Source: Absicoccus intestinalis
Lineage (GTDB): Bacteria; Bacillota_I; Bacilli_A; Erysipelotrichales; Erysipelotrichaceae
Assembly (NCBI RefSeq): GCF_033971885.1
Contig: NZ_JALBUS010000031.1
Location: 1-8,643, forward strand
Length of the DNA stretch: 8,643 nt
Direction of reading: 5' to 3'
Positions 1 through 6,390 of the stretch are shown one piece after another. The position numbers and the translations under genes were made by a program. A model generated the notes under the pieces. The model was given only the letters and a program-made list of their open reading frames with translations. It made no database searches and was not told the DNA's origin. Numbering within the stretch: the first letter of the stretch is position 1; the number at the start of each line of letters is the position of its first letter.

Positions 1-1
1 T

Positions 2-127
2 GATTATCTGCCATGGTGCAGTGATATAAAGACAATATGTAAATAAACCCGTTATGATACAAATAACTGTTTGTTCACAACGGGTTTTGTTTATAACATC
101 ATAGACACTGATTTATCTGACGCTTAC
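2..127 (+). repeat. Left copy of a perfect 126-bp inverted repeat
   Basis: Positions 2-127 are the exact reverse complement of 8518-8643 (position p pairs with 8645-p). I compared all 126 bases and found no mismatch; base 128 is the first inner mismatch. The repeat holds a long hairpin (45-87) and the start of the DUF1998 reading frame that continues from the right copy. In the left copy that frame (TTG at 71) reads only about 24 codons, shares 19 with the right copy, then ends at TAA 143-145. It is therefore a non-functional duplicate of part of that gene. The outer limit of the repeat cannot be seen because it reaches the window edge. Confidence 0.97.
45..95 (-). terminator. Bipartite hairpin terminator in the left repeat, downstream of rpiR
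   Basis: Outer arms 45-57 and 75-87 (AAACCCGTTATGA / TCACAACGGGTTT) pair over 13 positions with one A:C mismatch, which is G-U in RNA from the minus strand. After one bulged T (58), inner arms 59-63 and 70-74 (ACAAA / TTTGT) pair around a 6-nt loop. T-rich runs follow on both strands (TTTTGTTT on plus, TTTATTT on minus), so it could stop transcription both ways. It lies about 70 nt past the rpiR stop codon and is the only candidate terminator for that gene. Confidence 0.6.
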
Positions 128-154
128 TTTAGTATTTCATCTAGTTAAGCATTT

Positions 155-901
155 TTATTGTGCTAAGTATTCAATGATAGTCCGTGTAATCACAAATAAA
201 GGAATACGGCTTGATATAGTTAGACCTTTAGCTTCTGCGATAGGTTCAGAATGACCAATTAAAGCTACATCTGCAATTTTTTCAAGATTGGTATTTTCTT
301 TACAGCAACAAGTAACAATTTTAGCACCCACAGTTTTTACTGCTTGAGCAGCTTCAAATAATTCTGGTGTAGAATTATTCACACTTAAAAAAATCACTGT
401 ATCATTTTTTTCAACGATTCTATCCATTTTTTTCATCCACATAACATCTTTGACAATGATTGTAGTATAACCAAATAATTGTAAATACATTTGTAATTCT
501 TCGGAGACTAGTGTTGTAAATCCTCTGGAAACAAGAAATATACGATTTGCAAATTGAATATATTCAATGGTTTGCAAAATCTTCCTTGTATCCAATTGAT
601 CAATTGTTTGTGCTGTTTCACGATATGATTTTGCTAACGATTCGTTTAAAATATGTGAAGTATTGCTTATTTTTCGTTGTTCCTGTTGTTCAACATATGA
701 GTAGCGTAAATCAGACATACTTTGATAACCACACTTACGTATCGCACGTGAAACAGTTGCAGGAGAAGTAAAAGTTTTTCTGGCAATGGTTGTTATGGAT
801 GTATCCATAAGGGTATCTACGTGTTCATTGATATAGTCAATGATAACCTTTTCCGATTCTGATAAAGTATTATATCCCTCTTTCGATAATTGTATAAACA
901 T
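155..901 (-). CDS. MurR/RpiR-family transcriptional regulator (HTH + SIS domains)
   Basis: This is a 248-residue sugar-responsive DNA-binding regulator. Residues 1-76 form the RpiR-type helix-turn-helix, with the recognition region around 35-68 (TSPATVSRAIRKCGYQS). Residues about 105-240 form a sugar-isomerase (SIS) domain, which in this family binds a phosphosugar effector; the SRGFTT and SVNNSTPEL segments are its phosphosugar-loop type motifs. Length is normal for the family, usually 240-290. The ATG at 901 is supported by a GCGAGG ribosome binding site 9 nt upstream (911-916). It is divergent from the sugar operon, so it very likely senses an intermediate of that pathway and controls the shared intergenic region. 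Whether it activates or represses cannot be told from sequence. Confidence 0.93.
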   Translation of the reverse strand: MFIQLSKEGYNTLSESEKVIIDYINEHVDTLMDTSITTIARKTFTSPATVSRAIRKCGYQSMSDLRYSYVEQQEQRKISNTSHILNESLAKSYRETAQTIDQLDTRKILQTIEYIQFANRIFLVSRGFTTLVSEELQMYLQLFGYTTIIVKDVMWMKKMDRIVEKNDTVIFLSVNNSTPELFEAAQAVKTVGAKIVTCCCKENTNLEKIADVALIGHSEPIAEAKGLTISSRIPLFVITRTIIEYLAQ

Positions 902-937
902 TTAAAAAAACCTCGCTTTTTAAGAGTATGACATATT

Positions 938-952
938 TGAAAATGATTTTCA
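938..952. promoter_or_regulatory. Palindromic operator candidate in the rpiR promoter
   Basis: TGAAAATGATTTTCA is a perfect 7-1-7 palindrome about 37 bp upstream of the rpiR start codon. It lies at or near a weak rpiR -35 element; a possible -10, CATACT on the minus strand, is at 925-930. RpiR-family proteins commonly bind TGAAA/TTTCA-type palindromes, so autoregulation is the simplest reading. It also matches the Fur-family 7-1-7 box (TGATAATNATTATCA) at 12 of 14 defined positions, so a metal regulator cannot be excluded. Confidence 0.5.
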
Positions 953-984
953 TTTTTATTGGAAATCTTCTTTTTTTGTGGTTC

Positions 985-998
985 TGTTTTCGCTTTAC
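985..998 (-). promoter_or_regulatory. Candidate catabolite-responsive element (cre)
   Basis: On the minus strand the site reads GTAAAGCGAAAACA. It fits the core and 3' half of the degenerate Bacillota cre consensus (ARCG, then W-rich, then CA) but misses the first two bases TG, with TG displaced by one position. It lies just upstream of the operon -35 region, where CcpA could act. This is a consensus-only call and is weak. Confidence 0.35.
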
Positions 999-1003
999 AG
1001 GTA

Positions 1004-1033
1004 TTGTAAGCACTTTTGTCAAGAAATTATAAT
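1004..1033 (+). promoter_or_regulatory. Sigma-A-type promoter of the sugar operon
   Basis: The -10 is a perfect TATAAT at 1028-1033. The -35 candidate is TTGTAA at 1004-1009 with an 18-bp spacer. Transcription would start near 1040, leaving a leader of about 85 nt before the aldolase. It is the best promoter in the intergenic region, and no comparable promoter is evident between the later, tightly packed genes. Confidence 0.6.
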
Positions 1034-1046
1034 ATAGGTGTAAATC

Positions 1047-1062
1047 AAATGTACGTATATTT
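1047..1062. promoter_or_regulatory. Palindromic operator candidate at the operon transcription start
   Basis: AAATGTACGTATATTT is a 16-bp palindrome centred on TACGTA with one mismatched pair (G1051/T1058). It is nested inside wider arms ATCAAA (1044-1049) and TTTGAT (1061-1066). It lies about 7-22 nt past the predicted start site, a typical repressor position. HutC-type GntR regulators bind short palindromes of the form TGTnTAnACA or related, so the GntR protein encoded later in the operon (6391-7131) is the favoured ligand. The divergent RpiR protein is the alternative. Confidence 0.45.
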
Positions 1063-1125
1063 TGATCTAAAACGTTTGGATGTTTAAATGGCTGGACACC
1101 TGAACTAGAGGAGGATTTTTATTAC

Positions 1126-1971
1126 ATGTATGTTACATTAAAAGAAGTTTTAAAAGAAGCAGATGAATTAAATATGGCTGTGGGGGCCTTTAATACGCAT
1201 AATTTAGAAATGATGCCAGCTATCATTAAAGCTGCAGTTAAACAAAATATGCCTGTTATTGTACAAACCAGCTGTGGAACAGCCAATTATGTTGGACATC
1301 GAAATCTTGTAGCCATTGCCAAATCATTGGCGGAAGAATACGGTATCAATGTTGTACTTCATTTGGATCATGCCCAGGATTTTAGTGAAATCCGTAAAGC
1401 TATTGATGCGGGATACAGCTCTGTTATGTTTGATGGTTCAGCTTTGCCACTTAAAGAAAATATTTTAGGAACCAAACGCGTAATTGATTATGCACATCCA
1501 AGAGGTGTTAGTGTAGAAGCAGAATTAGGAACCGTTGGTGGAACGGAAAATGGTATTGTTGTCGATCAAACAAATGTACATTATACACAGCCAGAAGCTG
1601 CTATAGAATTTGTAAAACACACGGGTATAGATGCATTAGCAGTAGCCATAGGAACCAACCATGGTCAATATAAATCAAAAACCAATATCAACTTTAAACA
1701 ATTAAAGAAAATCAACGATGCTATTGATATTCCATTGGTTATTCATGGTGGAACGGGCGTCAAAGATGAAGACGTTAAAAAAGTTATTGATTTAGGCATT
1801 CGTAAATTCAACGTTGGAACCGAACTGTTGGTGGGTTGGAATCGAACTGCTAAAGAATGTTACAATTCCAACAAAGAAAATACATCCAACCGAGAAAATG
1901 TCATTCCTTGTTTGAAAAAGATTGATGAGATTGTTCAGCAAAAAATCAACTTATTCAAAAATATAAAATAA
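1126..1971 (+). CDS. Class II ketose-bisphosphate aldolase (fructose/tagatose-bisphosphate type)
   Basis: This is a 281-residue zinc-dependent aldolase that would cleave a ketose (bis)phosphate to dihydroxyacetone phosphate plus an aldehyde in the cytoplasm. Class II signatures are clear: HLDHAQDF carries catalytic Asp81 and zinc ligand His82; VEAELGTVGG (130-139) carries the conserved glutamates; GTNHG (176-180) carries His179; and VIHGGTG (205-211) carries zinc ligand His207, followed by the phosphate-binding FNVGTEL (228-234). Spacing and length match GatY/KbaY and short FbaA-type enzymes (about 284 residues), offset by one residue. It is the first gene of the operon, behind a strong AGAGGAGG site. 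In the L. casei sorbose operon an aldolase (SorG) has the same company. Substrate (fructose, tagatose, or another ketose bisphosphate or 1-phosphate) is not determined by the sequence. Confidence 0.92.
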   Translation: MYVTLKEVLKEADELNMAVGAFNTHNLEMMPAIIKAAVKQNMPVIVQTSCGTANYVGHRNLVAIAKSLAEEYGINVVLHLDHAQDFSEIRKAIDAGYSSVMFDGSALPLKENILGTKRVIDYAHPRGVSVEAELGTVGGTENGIVVDQTNVHYTQPEAAIEFVKHTGIDALAVAIGTNHGQYKSKTNINFKQLKKINDAIDIPLVIHGGTGVKDEDVKKVIDLGIRKFNVGTELLVGWNRTAKECYNSNKENTSNRENVIPCLKKIDEIVQQKINLFKNIK

Positions 1972-1980
1972 GGAAACTTT

Positions 1981-2985
1981 ATGAGAGCAGGATTCTATAC
2001 GGGTAATTATACATATGAAGTTCGAGACGTACCGGAAAGAGCTCCTATAAAAGATGAAGTAAAAATAGAAGTTGCATGGTGTGGTCTTTGTGGTACAGAC
2101 CTTCATAAATTTAATGGACAAAATGGTGCCAGCGTGGTAAATCCACCTATTATTTTGGGACACGAATGTTCAGGAATCGTTGTAGAAGTGGGACCAGAAT
2201 GTAAATACTTTAAGCCTGGGGATCGGGTCACCTGTGATCCAAGCTATGGCTGTGGAAAATGCATTTGGTGTCAACAAGGGTTACCGAATTTTTGCTTAGA
2301 ACGACATGGTGTTGCAAAAGGATTTGCTGATTATGTATATCCACCGGAACAGAATGTTTATCATATCAGCAACCATTTGGATCTGCAGTCTGCTGCTTTA
2401 GCTGAACCTTTATCTTGTGTAATTCATGGATTGGATCTAATCCAGATACAAAGTGGTAAAACCGTTGCTATATATGGCATGGGATCTATTGGGTTATTGA
2501 TGTTACAACTTGTCCGTTATACAGGGGCAGGAAAAATCATTGTTGTAGAAAAAGAAACTATCAAGCAAAAATTAGCTTTAAAATTAGGCGCTGATATGGC
2601 TGTAAATAGTGATCAATTAGAGCAGATTAGCAAAGAAGAGAATATTGACTATGTGATTGAATGTATTGGATTGAAAAAAACTATGGAACAAGCAATTCAT
2701 GTAGCCGGTAAAAATGCCAAAGTTTTATTATTTGGATTGGGCAATCCAAAACAACCTTTACAATTCAATCAATTTGAAGCATATACAAAAGAATTAAGTA
2801 TTTATACATCATATTTAAATCCCCAAACAACCAATCGTGCAGTACATTTTTTAGAAAGTGGTTTATTAAACATAAAGGACATGATTAGTGCAGAATTGAG
2901 TTTAGAAGAAATGGGAAATGAATTAAGAAATCATATATATTCTAAGCAAGGCAAAGTCATGGTGTATTTATCTGGAAAAAGATAG
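1981..2985 (+). CDS. Zinc-dependent MDR-family dehydrogenase (polyol/sugar-phosphate)
   Basis: This is a 334-residue medium-chain alcohol dehydrogenase that probably interconverts a hexitol phosphate and a ketose phosphate. The catalytic zinc site is seen in CGLCGTD (34-40, Cys37) and GHE (60-62), with E142 in AEP. The structural zinc site is Cys91, Cys94, Cys97 and Cys105. The Rossmann motif GMGSIG (166-171) is followed by Glu190 after strand beta-2, which favours NAD(H) over NADP(H). It resembles galactitol-1-phosphate and sorbitol dehydrogenases. The role would equal GatD, or SorE (L-sorbose-1-phosphate reductase) by context, although SorE proteins are usually longer. It starts 9 nt after the aldolase stop, with an AAGGAAA site overlapping that stop, so the two are co-translated. 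Confidence 0.9.
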   Translation: MRAGFYTGNYTYEVRDVPERAPIKDEVKIEVAWCGLCGTDLHKFNGQNGASVVNPPIILGHECSGIVVEVGPECKYFKPGDRVTCDPSYGCGKCIWCQQGLPNFCLERHGVAKGFADYVYPPEQNVYHISNHLDLQSAALAEPLSCVIHGLDLIQIQSGKTVAIYGMGSIGLLMLQLVRYTGAGKIIVVEKETIKQKLALKLGADMAVNSDQLEQISKEENIDYVIECIGLKKTMEQAIHVAGKNAKVLLFGLGNPKQPLQFNQFEAYTKELSIYTSYLNPQTTNRAVHFLESGLLNIKDMISAELSLEEMGNELRNHIYSKQGKVMVYLSGKR

Positions 2986-2994
2986 GAGGAAATA

Positions 2995-4677
2995 ATGTTA
3001 TTATCCGCAATTTTAGTTGCTCTATTAGCAACAATGGGACAATGGTGGTTTTTTGGCCCCGTTACAAAATGCTTAGTATATCCGCTAACAACTGGAACCT
3101 TAGTTGGTGTCTTTATGGGTGATCCAATGACCGGTATGTTGGCGGGTGCTAATATTCAGTTAATTTATCTAGGATGGATTTCAGCAGGTGGAACCATGCC
3201 AAGCAATACAATTGTTGCAGGTATCTTTGGTACTGCAATGACAATATTAACAGGATCAAATCCAACGATGTCGGTTACATTTGCTATTCCATTTAGTATG
3301 TTCGGATTGTTACTGAATCAAATTTACATGACTGTCAATGCTGCATGGATTCATCAAGCCGATCATTTGCTAGAAAAAGGTAATATCCGTGGCGTTCGGA
3401 TCATGAACTTTTTGCCTTCATTCTGCATGGCATTTATATTATATGGTATTCCGGCTTTTTTATTAGTAACAACAGGAAGCGGATGGGCAACACAATTGAT
3501 TCATGCCGTACCTGAAAATATTATCCATGCATTGGAAGTTGTTGGTGGTATTATGCCTGCACTTGGAGTCGCAATGTTATTGAATTATTTAGGTAAGAAA
3601 AAATTGATTCCTTGGTTCTTTGGTGGTTTCTTCTTGACAGCATATTCTGGTTTGGGTTTAACAGCAATCTCTATTTTCTCAGCAATTATAGCTATCATCA
3701 TTTATATGAATGACTCTGCTAAAACAGCACAAACAGTAGTAACAGCGAAAAAAGTAAAACGTTTGAGCGTTGATAAAAAAATCAATACGGTTACTGTAGG
3801 TAGTGATGATGTCCCAACTGCAACAATAAGTGAAAATAAACCAAGAGAAGTTTTACCATATACGAAAAAATTATCAAAGAAAACTCTGGTTAAAACATGG
3901 TTGTGGACAACCAGTACTGAAGCTTGTTACAACTATGAACGTTTGCAAGCATTAGGTATTGCGAATTTAATGATTACACCGATCCGTGCCTTATATGATA
4001 CCAAAGAAAAGCAGGTCGAAGAATTGAAAAAATATATGGAATTCTATAATTCTGAAGTATTTACAATCGGTCCAATTATCAACGGAATTACCTGCTCAAT
4101 GGAAGAAGCACGTGCTAATGGCGAAAATGTATCCGCCAAAGATATTAATGCGGTACGTACTGGATTGATGGGACCTGTTGCCGGTATCGGCGATACCATT
4201 ATGCAAGGTATTTTGTTCCCAATTTTATTTGGTATTGGCTGTTCAATGGCGTTAGATGGTAGCTATTTAGGTCCAATCTTATCCTTTGTTATTTTTGAAG
4301 CATTAATTTTCTCTTGCGGATATTTCATGTTCATGACAGGTTATAAACAAGGAAAAACATCATTACTAAGAATATTAAAAAACGGTACCATCGATAAAAT
4401 CATCAATGCATTTAGTATTGTTGGCTTGATGGTTGTAGGTGCCATGGCTGCAACACGTGTAACCATTAATACAAATCTGGCATTTACAGTTGGTGAAGGG
4501 ACAACAAAACTTCAAAGCGTTTTAGATTCACTGGCTCCCGGTTTGATCCCATTAGGTATAACAATGTTAGTTTGGTGGATGTTACGAAAAAAAGTCAATA
4601 CCATTTGGATTATCATAGCTATCTTCTTAATTGGTTTTATCGGTTACTTTACAGGCATTTTGGGATACACAGGTTAA
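2995..4677 (+). CDS. Fused mannose-family PTS IIC-IID membrane permease
   Basis: This is a 560-residue inner-membrane protein that joins two normally separate subunits of a mannose/fructose/sorbose-class PTS. Residues 1-237 are IIC: multiple hydrophobic helices and the signature FMGDPMTGMLAGANIQ through GGTMPSN (40-71). Residues about 238-295 are a polar, Lys/Thr-rich linker. Residues 296-560 are IID: the amphipathic TWLWTTSTEACYNYERLQ start (301-318), NSEVFTIGPIINGITCSMEEARANG (352-376), the GLMGPVAGIGDTI core (390-402) and C-terminal hydrophobic segments. Both halves have near-normal length and the junction contains no stop, so it looks like a working fusion rather than an error. The start follows a perfect AGGAGGA (2984-2990) that overlaps the previous stop codon. 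It would form the sugar channel and receive phosphate from IIB. The order IIC-IID before IIA-IIB is reversed from the usual manXYZ or sor layout. Confidence 0.93.
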   Translation: MLLSAILVALLATMGQWWFFGPVTKCLVYPLTTGTLVGVFMGDPMTGMLAGANIQLIYLGWISAGGTMPSNTIVAGIFGTAMTILTGSNPTMSVTFAIPFSMFGLLLNQIYMTVNAAWIHQADHLLEKGNIRGVRIMNFLPSFCMAFILYGIPAFLLVTTGSGWATQLIHAVPENIIHALEVVGGIMPALGVAMLLNYLGKKKLIPWFFGGFFLTAYSGLGLTAISIFSAIIAIIIYMNDSAKTAQTVVTAKKVKRLSVDKKINTVTVGSDDVPTATISENKPREVLPYTKKLSKKTLVKTWLWTTSTEACYNYERLQALGIANLMITPIRALYDTKEKQVEELKKYMEFYNSEVFTIGPIINGITCSMEEARANGENVSAKDINAVRTGLMGPVAGIGDTIMQGILFPILFGIGCSMALDGSYLGPILSFVIFEALIFSCGYFMFMTGYKQGKTSLLRILKNGTIDKIINAFSIVGLMVVGAMAATRVTINTNLAFTVGEGTTKLQSVLDSLAPGLIPLGITMLVWWMLRKKVNTIWIIIAIFLIGFIGYFTGILGYTG

Positions 4678-4697
4678 TAACAGAAAGTGGGTGCTGA

Positions 4698-5144
4698 ATG
4701 GTAAACATTATATTGATCAGTCATGGTGACATGTGTCTAGGTATGCTCGATGGTTTAAAAATGATCGGCGGCGGGGATTATGGCGTTAAAGCCCTCCCCC
4801 TCGTACCAGGCACAACTCCCGAAACATATCGTGCAAATTTAGCAAAATTGATTGAAGAAAGTAGAGACAAAAGCAACGATGGAACTTTAATCTTATCAGA
4901 TATTGCCGGTGGCACCCCTTATTTGAGCGCAGCCTATTTATCCAAAGATTACAAACTGGCATTGGTTAGTGGTATGAATATGCCAATGTTGCTAACTTTG
5001 GCATTAGAAAGAAACGATGATTCCACGTTGAATTCTTTACTTGAAAAAGCAGAGAGTACATATAAAAGAGCTTATAAAGCAACAACATTTAGAAAAGGAG
5101 AAAAAAAGAATCGTGCAAAACTTAGTATTAACAAGAATCGATGA
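4698..5144 (+). CDS. Mannose-family PTS EIIA component
   Basis: This is a 148-residue cytoplasmic phosphocarrier that takes phosphate from HPr and passes it to IIB. ISHGDMCLGM holds the active-site His9, and SDIAGGTPY (67-75) holds the conserved Asp68 and GGTP loop typical of the EIIA-Man fold. It is a stand-alone IIA, slightly longer than the isolated domain (about 130 residues). The basic tail (about residue 130 onward) is read through the ribosome binding site and first codons of the IIB gene. Its own ribosome binding site (AAGTGGG, 4685-4691) is weak, suggesting coupling to the upstream gene 20 nt away. The early part of the gene has a GC-rich patch (about 4766-4820) unlike its neighbours. 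Confidence 0.92.
   Translation: MVNIILISHGDMCLGMLDGLKMIGGGDYGVKALPLVPGTTPETYRANLAKLIEESRDKSNDGTLILSDIAGGTPYLSAAYLSKDYKLALVSGMNMPMLLTLALERNDDSTLNSLLEKAESTYKRAYKATTFRKGEKKNRAKLSINKNR
4773..4799 (+). other. GC-rich hairpin inside the IIA coding sequence
   Basis: GGGGA (4773-4777) pairs with TCCCC (4795-4799), and inside it GGC (4782-4784) pairs with GCC (4791-4793). In an otherwise AT-rich transcript this is a conspicuous stable stem about 75 nt after the IIA start. It may only reflect codon choice, or it may protect or pace the downstream IIA-IIB message. No function is proven. Confidence 0.35.
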
Positions 5145-5586
5145 CCGATTGATTCACGGACAGGTTATGACAGCTTGGATAAAGAATAAAAATGCTCAAC
5201 AAGTTGTAATTGTTGATGATGATGTAGCCAATGATGAATACATGATTGAAGTATTGGAAATGGCAATACCTGAAGAAATTCCAATTGGGATTTTCACCAA
5301 AGAAGAAGGTGTAGAATTCTTCTCACAAGGATTGGATGCACCAACCATTTTGTTAGTCAAAGGGCCAGGTGTTCTGAATTACTTGATTGATCACAATGTC
5401 CCTATTGATGCCATTGATGTTGGTGGAATGGGCGCAAGAAGTGATAGATCTACTCTATATAAAAATATTTCCACAAGTCCAGAAGAAAATGAAGAATTTA
5501 AAAAACTATTAGATAAAAATGTCAACGTATTTATTCAAGTAATGCCACAAAATAAACCCGTATCCGTGGCTGAGTATATAAAGTAA
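5113..5586 (+). CDS. Mannose/sorbose-family PTS EIIB component
   Basis: This is a 157-residue cytoplasmic phosphotransferase subunit. TRIDDRLIHGQV (7-18) is the family signature, and His15 is the residue phosphorylated by IIA and used to phosphorylate the incoming sugar at the IIC-IID channel. The rest (VIVDDDVANDEY, ILLVKGPG, and DVGGMGARSDR near 110-120) follows the usual IIB-Man/Sor pattern and length. I place the start at GTG 5113. It gives the canonical N-terminus and has AAAAGGAG (5093-5100) upstream, although the 12-nt spacing is long. An in-frame ATG at 5041 would add 24 non-conserved basic residues read out of frame through IIA. The gene overlaps the IIA 3' end by 32 nt, which implies translational coupling. 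Confidence 0.92.
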   Translation: MQNLVLTRIDDRLIHGQVMTAWIKNKNAQQVVIVDDDVANDEYMIEVLEMAIPEEIPIGIFTKEEGVEFFSQGLDAPTILLVKGPGVLNYLIDHNVPIDAIDVGGMGARSDRSTLYKNISTSPEENEEFKKLLDKNVNVFIQVMPQNKPVSVAEYIK

Positions 5587-5603
5587 AAAGAAGGAAGTTA
5601 TTT

Positions 5604-6389
5604 ATGGATAAAGAAAGAATGGATGGGCGCGTTATCGTTATTACAGGAGGTAGCAGCGGAATGGGCGCTGCTATGGCAAAAGATTTTTCAAAACGCGGCG
5701 CTAAAATTGCTGTCTATGATTTAAATAAAGAAAAAGGGCAACAAATAGTCGATGAAATCAAAGCAAAAGGAAATATAGCTGAATTTTTCAAAGTTGATGT
5801 CACCAATAAACAAGCCATTGAGGATGCAACCAATCAAGTGGAAATACAATTAGGCCCTTTAACCAACTGGGTTAACTCAGCTGGTATTTCTAGAATGGTT
5901 CCTTTCTTGGATTGTAGTGAAGAATTATGGAATCTAACATTGAATGTCAATTTAAAAGCTACTTTCTTATGTTGTCAGGTTGCAATTTCACACATGCTAA
6001 ATAACGGCAAAGGTGAAATTGTGAATATGTGTTCTCTATCAGGTAAAAAGCCTAGTTCTTGGCAGACAATCTATTGTGCAAGTAAATTTGGCGTTTTAGG
6101 TTTGACACAATCCATTGCTAAAGAATTTGCAGACAAAAATATTCGTTTAAACTGTATCTGCCCAGGTATCGTACATACCGAAATGTGGGATAAATTAAAA
6201 TATGAATATGCAAAGAAACGAAATTTAGATCCAGAAGAAGTTTTACCATATTTTGAAAAGCAAATTCCAATGCATCGTTTGGTTGATTTACAAGATGTGA
6301 TTAATGCTGCTGTGTTCTTATTGACCGATAATTCCAGCTATTTGACAGGACAATCTATTAATCTTGTCGGTGGTGAATGGATGGATTAA
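5604..6389 (+). CDS. Short-chain dehydrogenase (sorbitol-6-phosphate dehydrogenase-like)
   Basis: This is a 261-residue classical SDR oxidoreductase, probably NAD-dependent. TGGSSGMG (14-21) is the cofactor-binding motif and Asp39 at the end of beta-2 favours NAD(H). NSAG (91-94) is a variant of the NNAG motif. The catalytic set is Asn114, Ser144, Tyr157 and Lys161 (YxxxK). The C-terminal SSYLTGQSINLVGGEWMD is typical of the family. With a mannose-class PTS and an MDR enzyme in the same operon, the parallel is SorD/SorF of L-sorbose catabolism, which oxidises D-glucitol-6-phosphate to fructose-6-phosphate. Other SDR polyol or sugar-acid dehydrogenases look similar, so the substrate is inference. 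AAGGAAG (5591-5597) sits 6 nt before the ATG, and the gap to IIB is 17 nt. Confidence 0.88.
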   Translation: MDKERMDGRVIVITGGSSGMGAAMAKDFSKRGAKIAVYDLNKEKGQQIVDEIKAKGNIAEFFKVDVTNKQAIEDATNQVEIQLGPLTNWVNSAGISRMVPFLDCSEELWNLTLNVNLKATFLCCQVAISHMLNNGKGEIVNMCSLSGKKPSSWQTIYCASKFGVLGLTQSIAKEFADKNIRLNCICPGIVHTEMWDKLKYEYAKKRNLDPEEVLPYFEKQIPMHRLVDLQDVINAAVFLLTDNSSYLTGQSINLVGGEWMD

Positions 6390-6390
6390 T

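Larger units (their letters stand above)
902..1125. promoter_or_regulatory. Divergent control region between rpiR and the sugar operon
   Basis: This is a 224-bp AT-rich spacer between divergent genes. It holds a 15-bp palindrome near the rpiR promoter (938-952), a cre-like element (985-998), a sigma-A-type promoter for the operon (1004-1033), a palindrome just past the expected transcription start (1047-1062) and the aldolase ribosome binding site AGAGGAGG (1107-1114, 11 nt before the ATG). The roughly 85-nt leader after the predicted start shows no clear riboswitch or terminator hairpin. Confidence 0.75.

Noticed and set aside
547..771. Plus-strand open frame inside rpiR
   Set aside because: It is antisense to a well-supported RpiR gene, has no family resemblance and no ribosome binding site.
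1005..1018. Second cre-like site TGTAAGCACTTTTG at the operon -35
   Set aside because: It lacks the central CG and the final CA of the consensus; the site at 985-998 is better.
1951..2163. Minus-strand open frame across the aldolase-dehydrogenase junction
   Set aside because: It overlaps two convincing genes and has a low-complexity Phe/Tyr/Cys-rich product typical of antisense noise.
5102..5108. dnaX-like A AAA AAG slippery heptamer in IIA, in the proper frame, behind a Shine-Dalgarno-like AAAAGGAG
   Set aside because: A -1 shift leads to a stop after a few codons (GAA TCG TGC AAA ACT TAG) and not into IIB, so there is no useful product.
5041..5112. Upstream ATG start for IIB
   Set aside because: It adds 24 basic, non-conserved residues read out of frame within IIA; the GTG at 5113 gives the normal IIB N-terminus and has a ribosome binding site.
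6364..6390. TTG start for the GntR regulator
   Set aside because: It only extends the protein into the SDR gene by nine residues; ATG 6391 directly after the SDR stop fits the family N-terminus.
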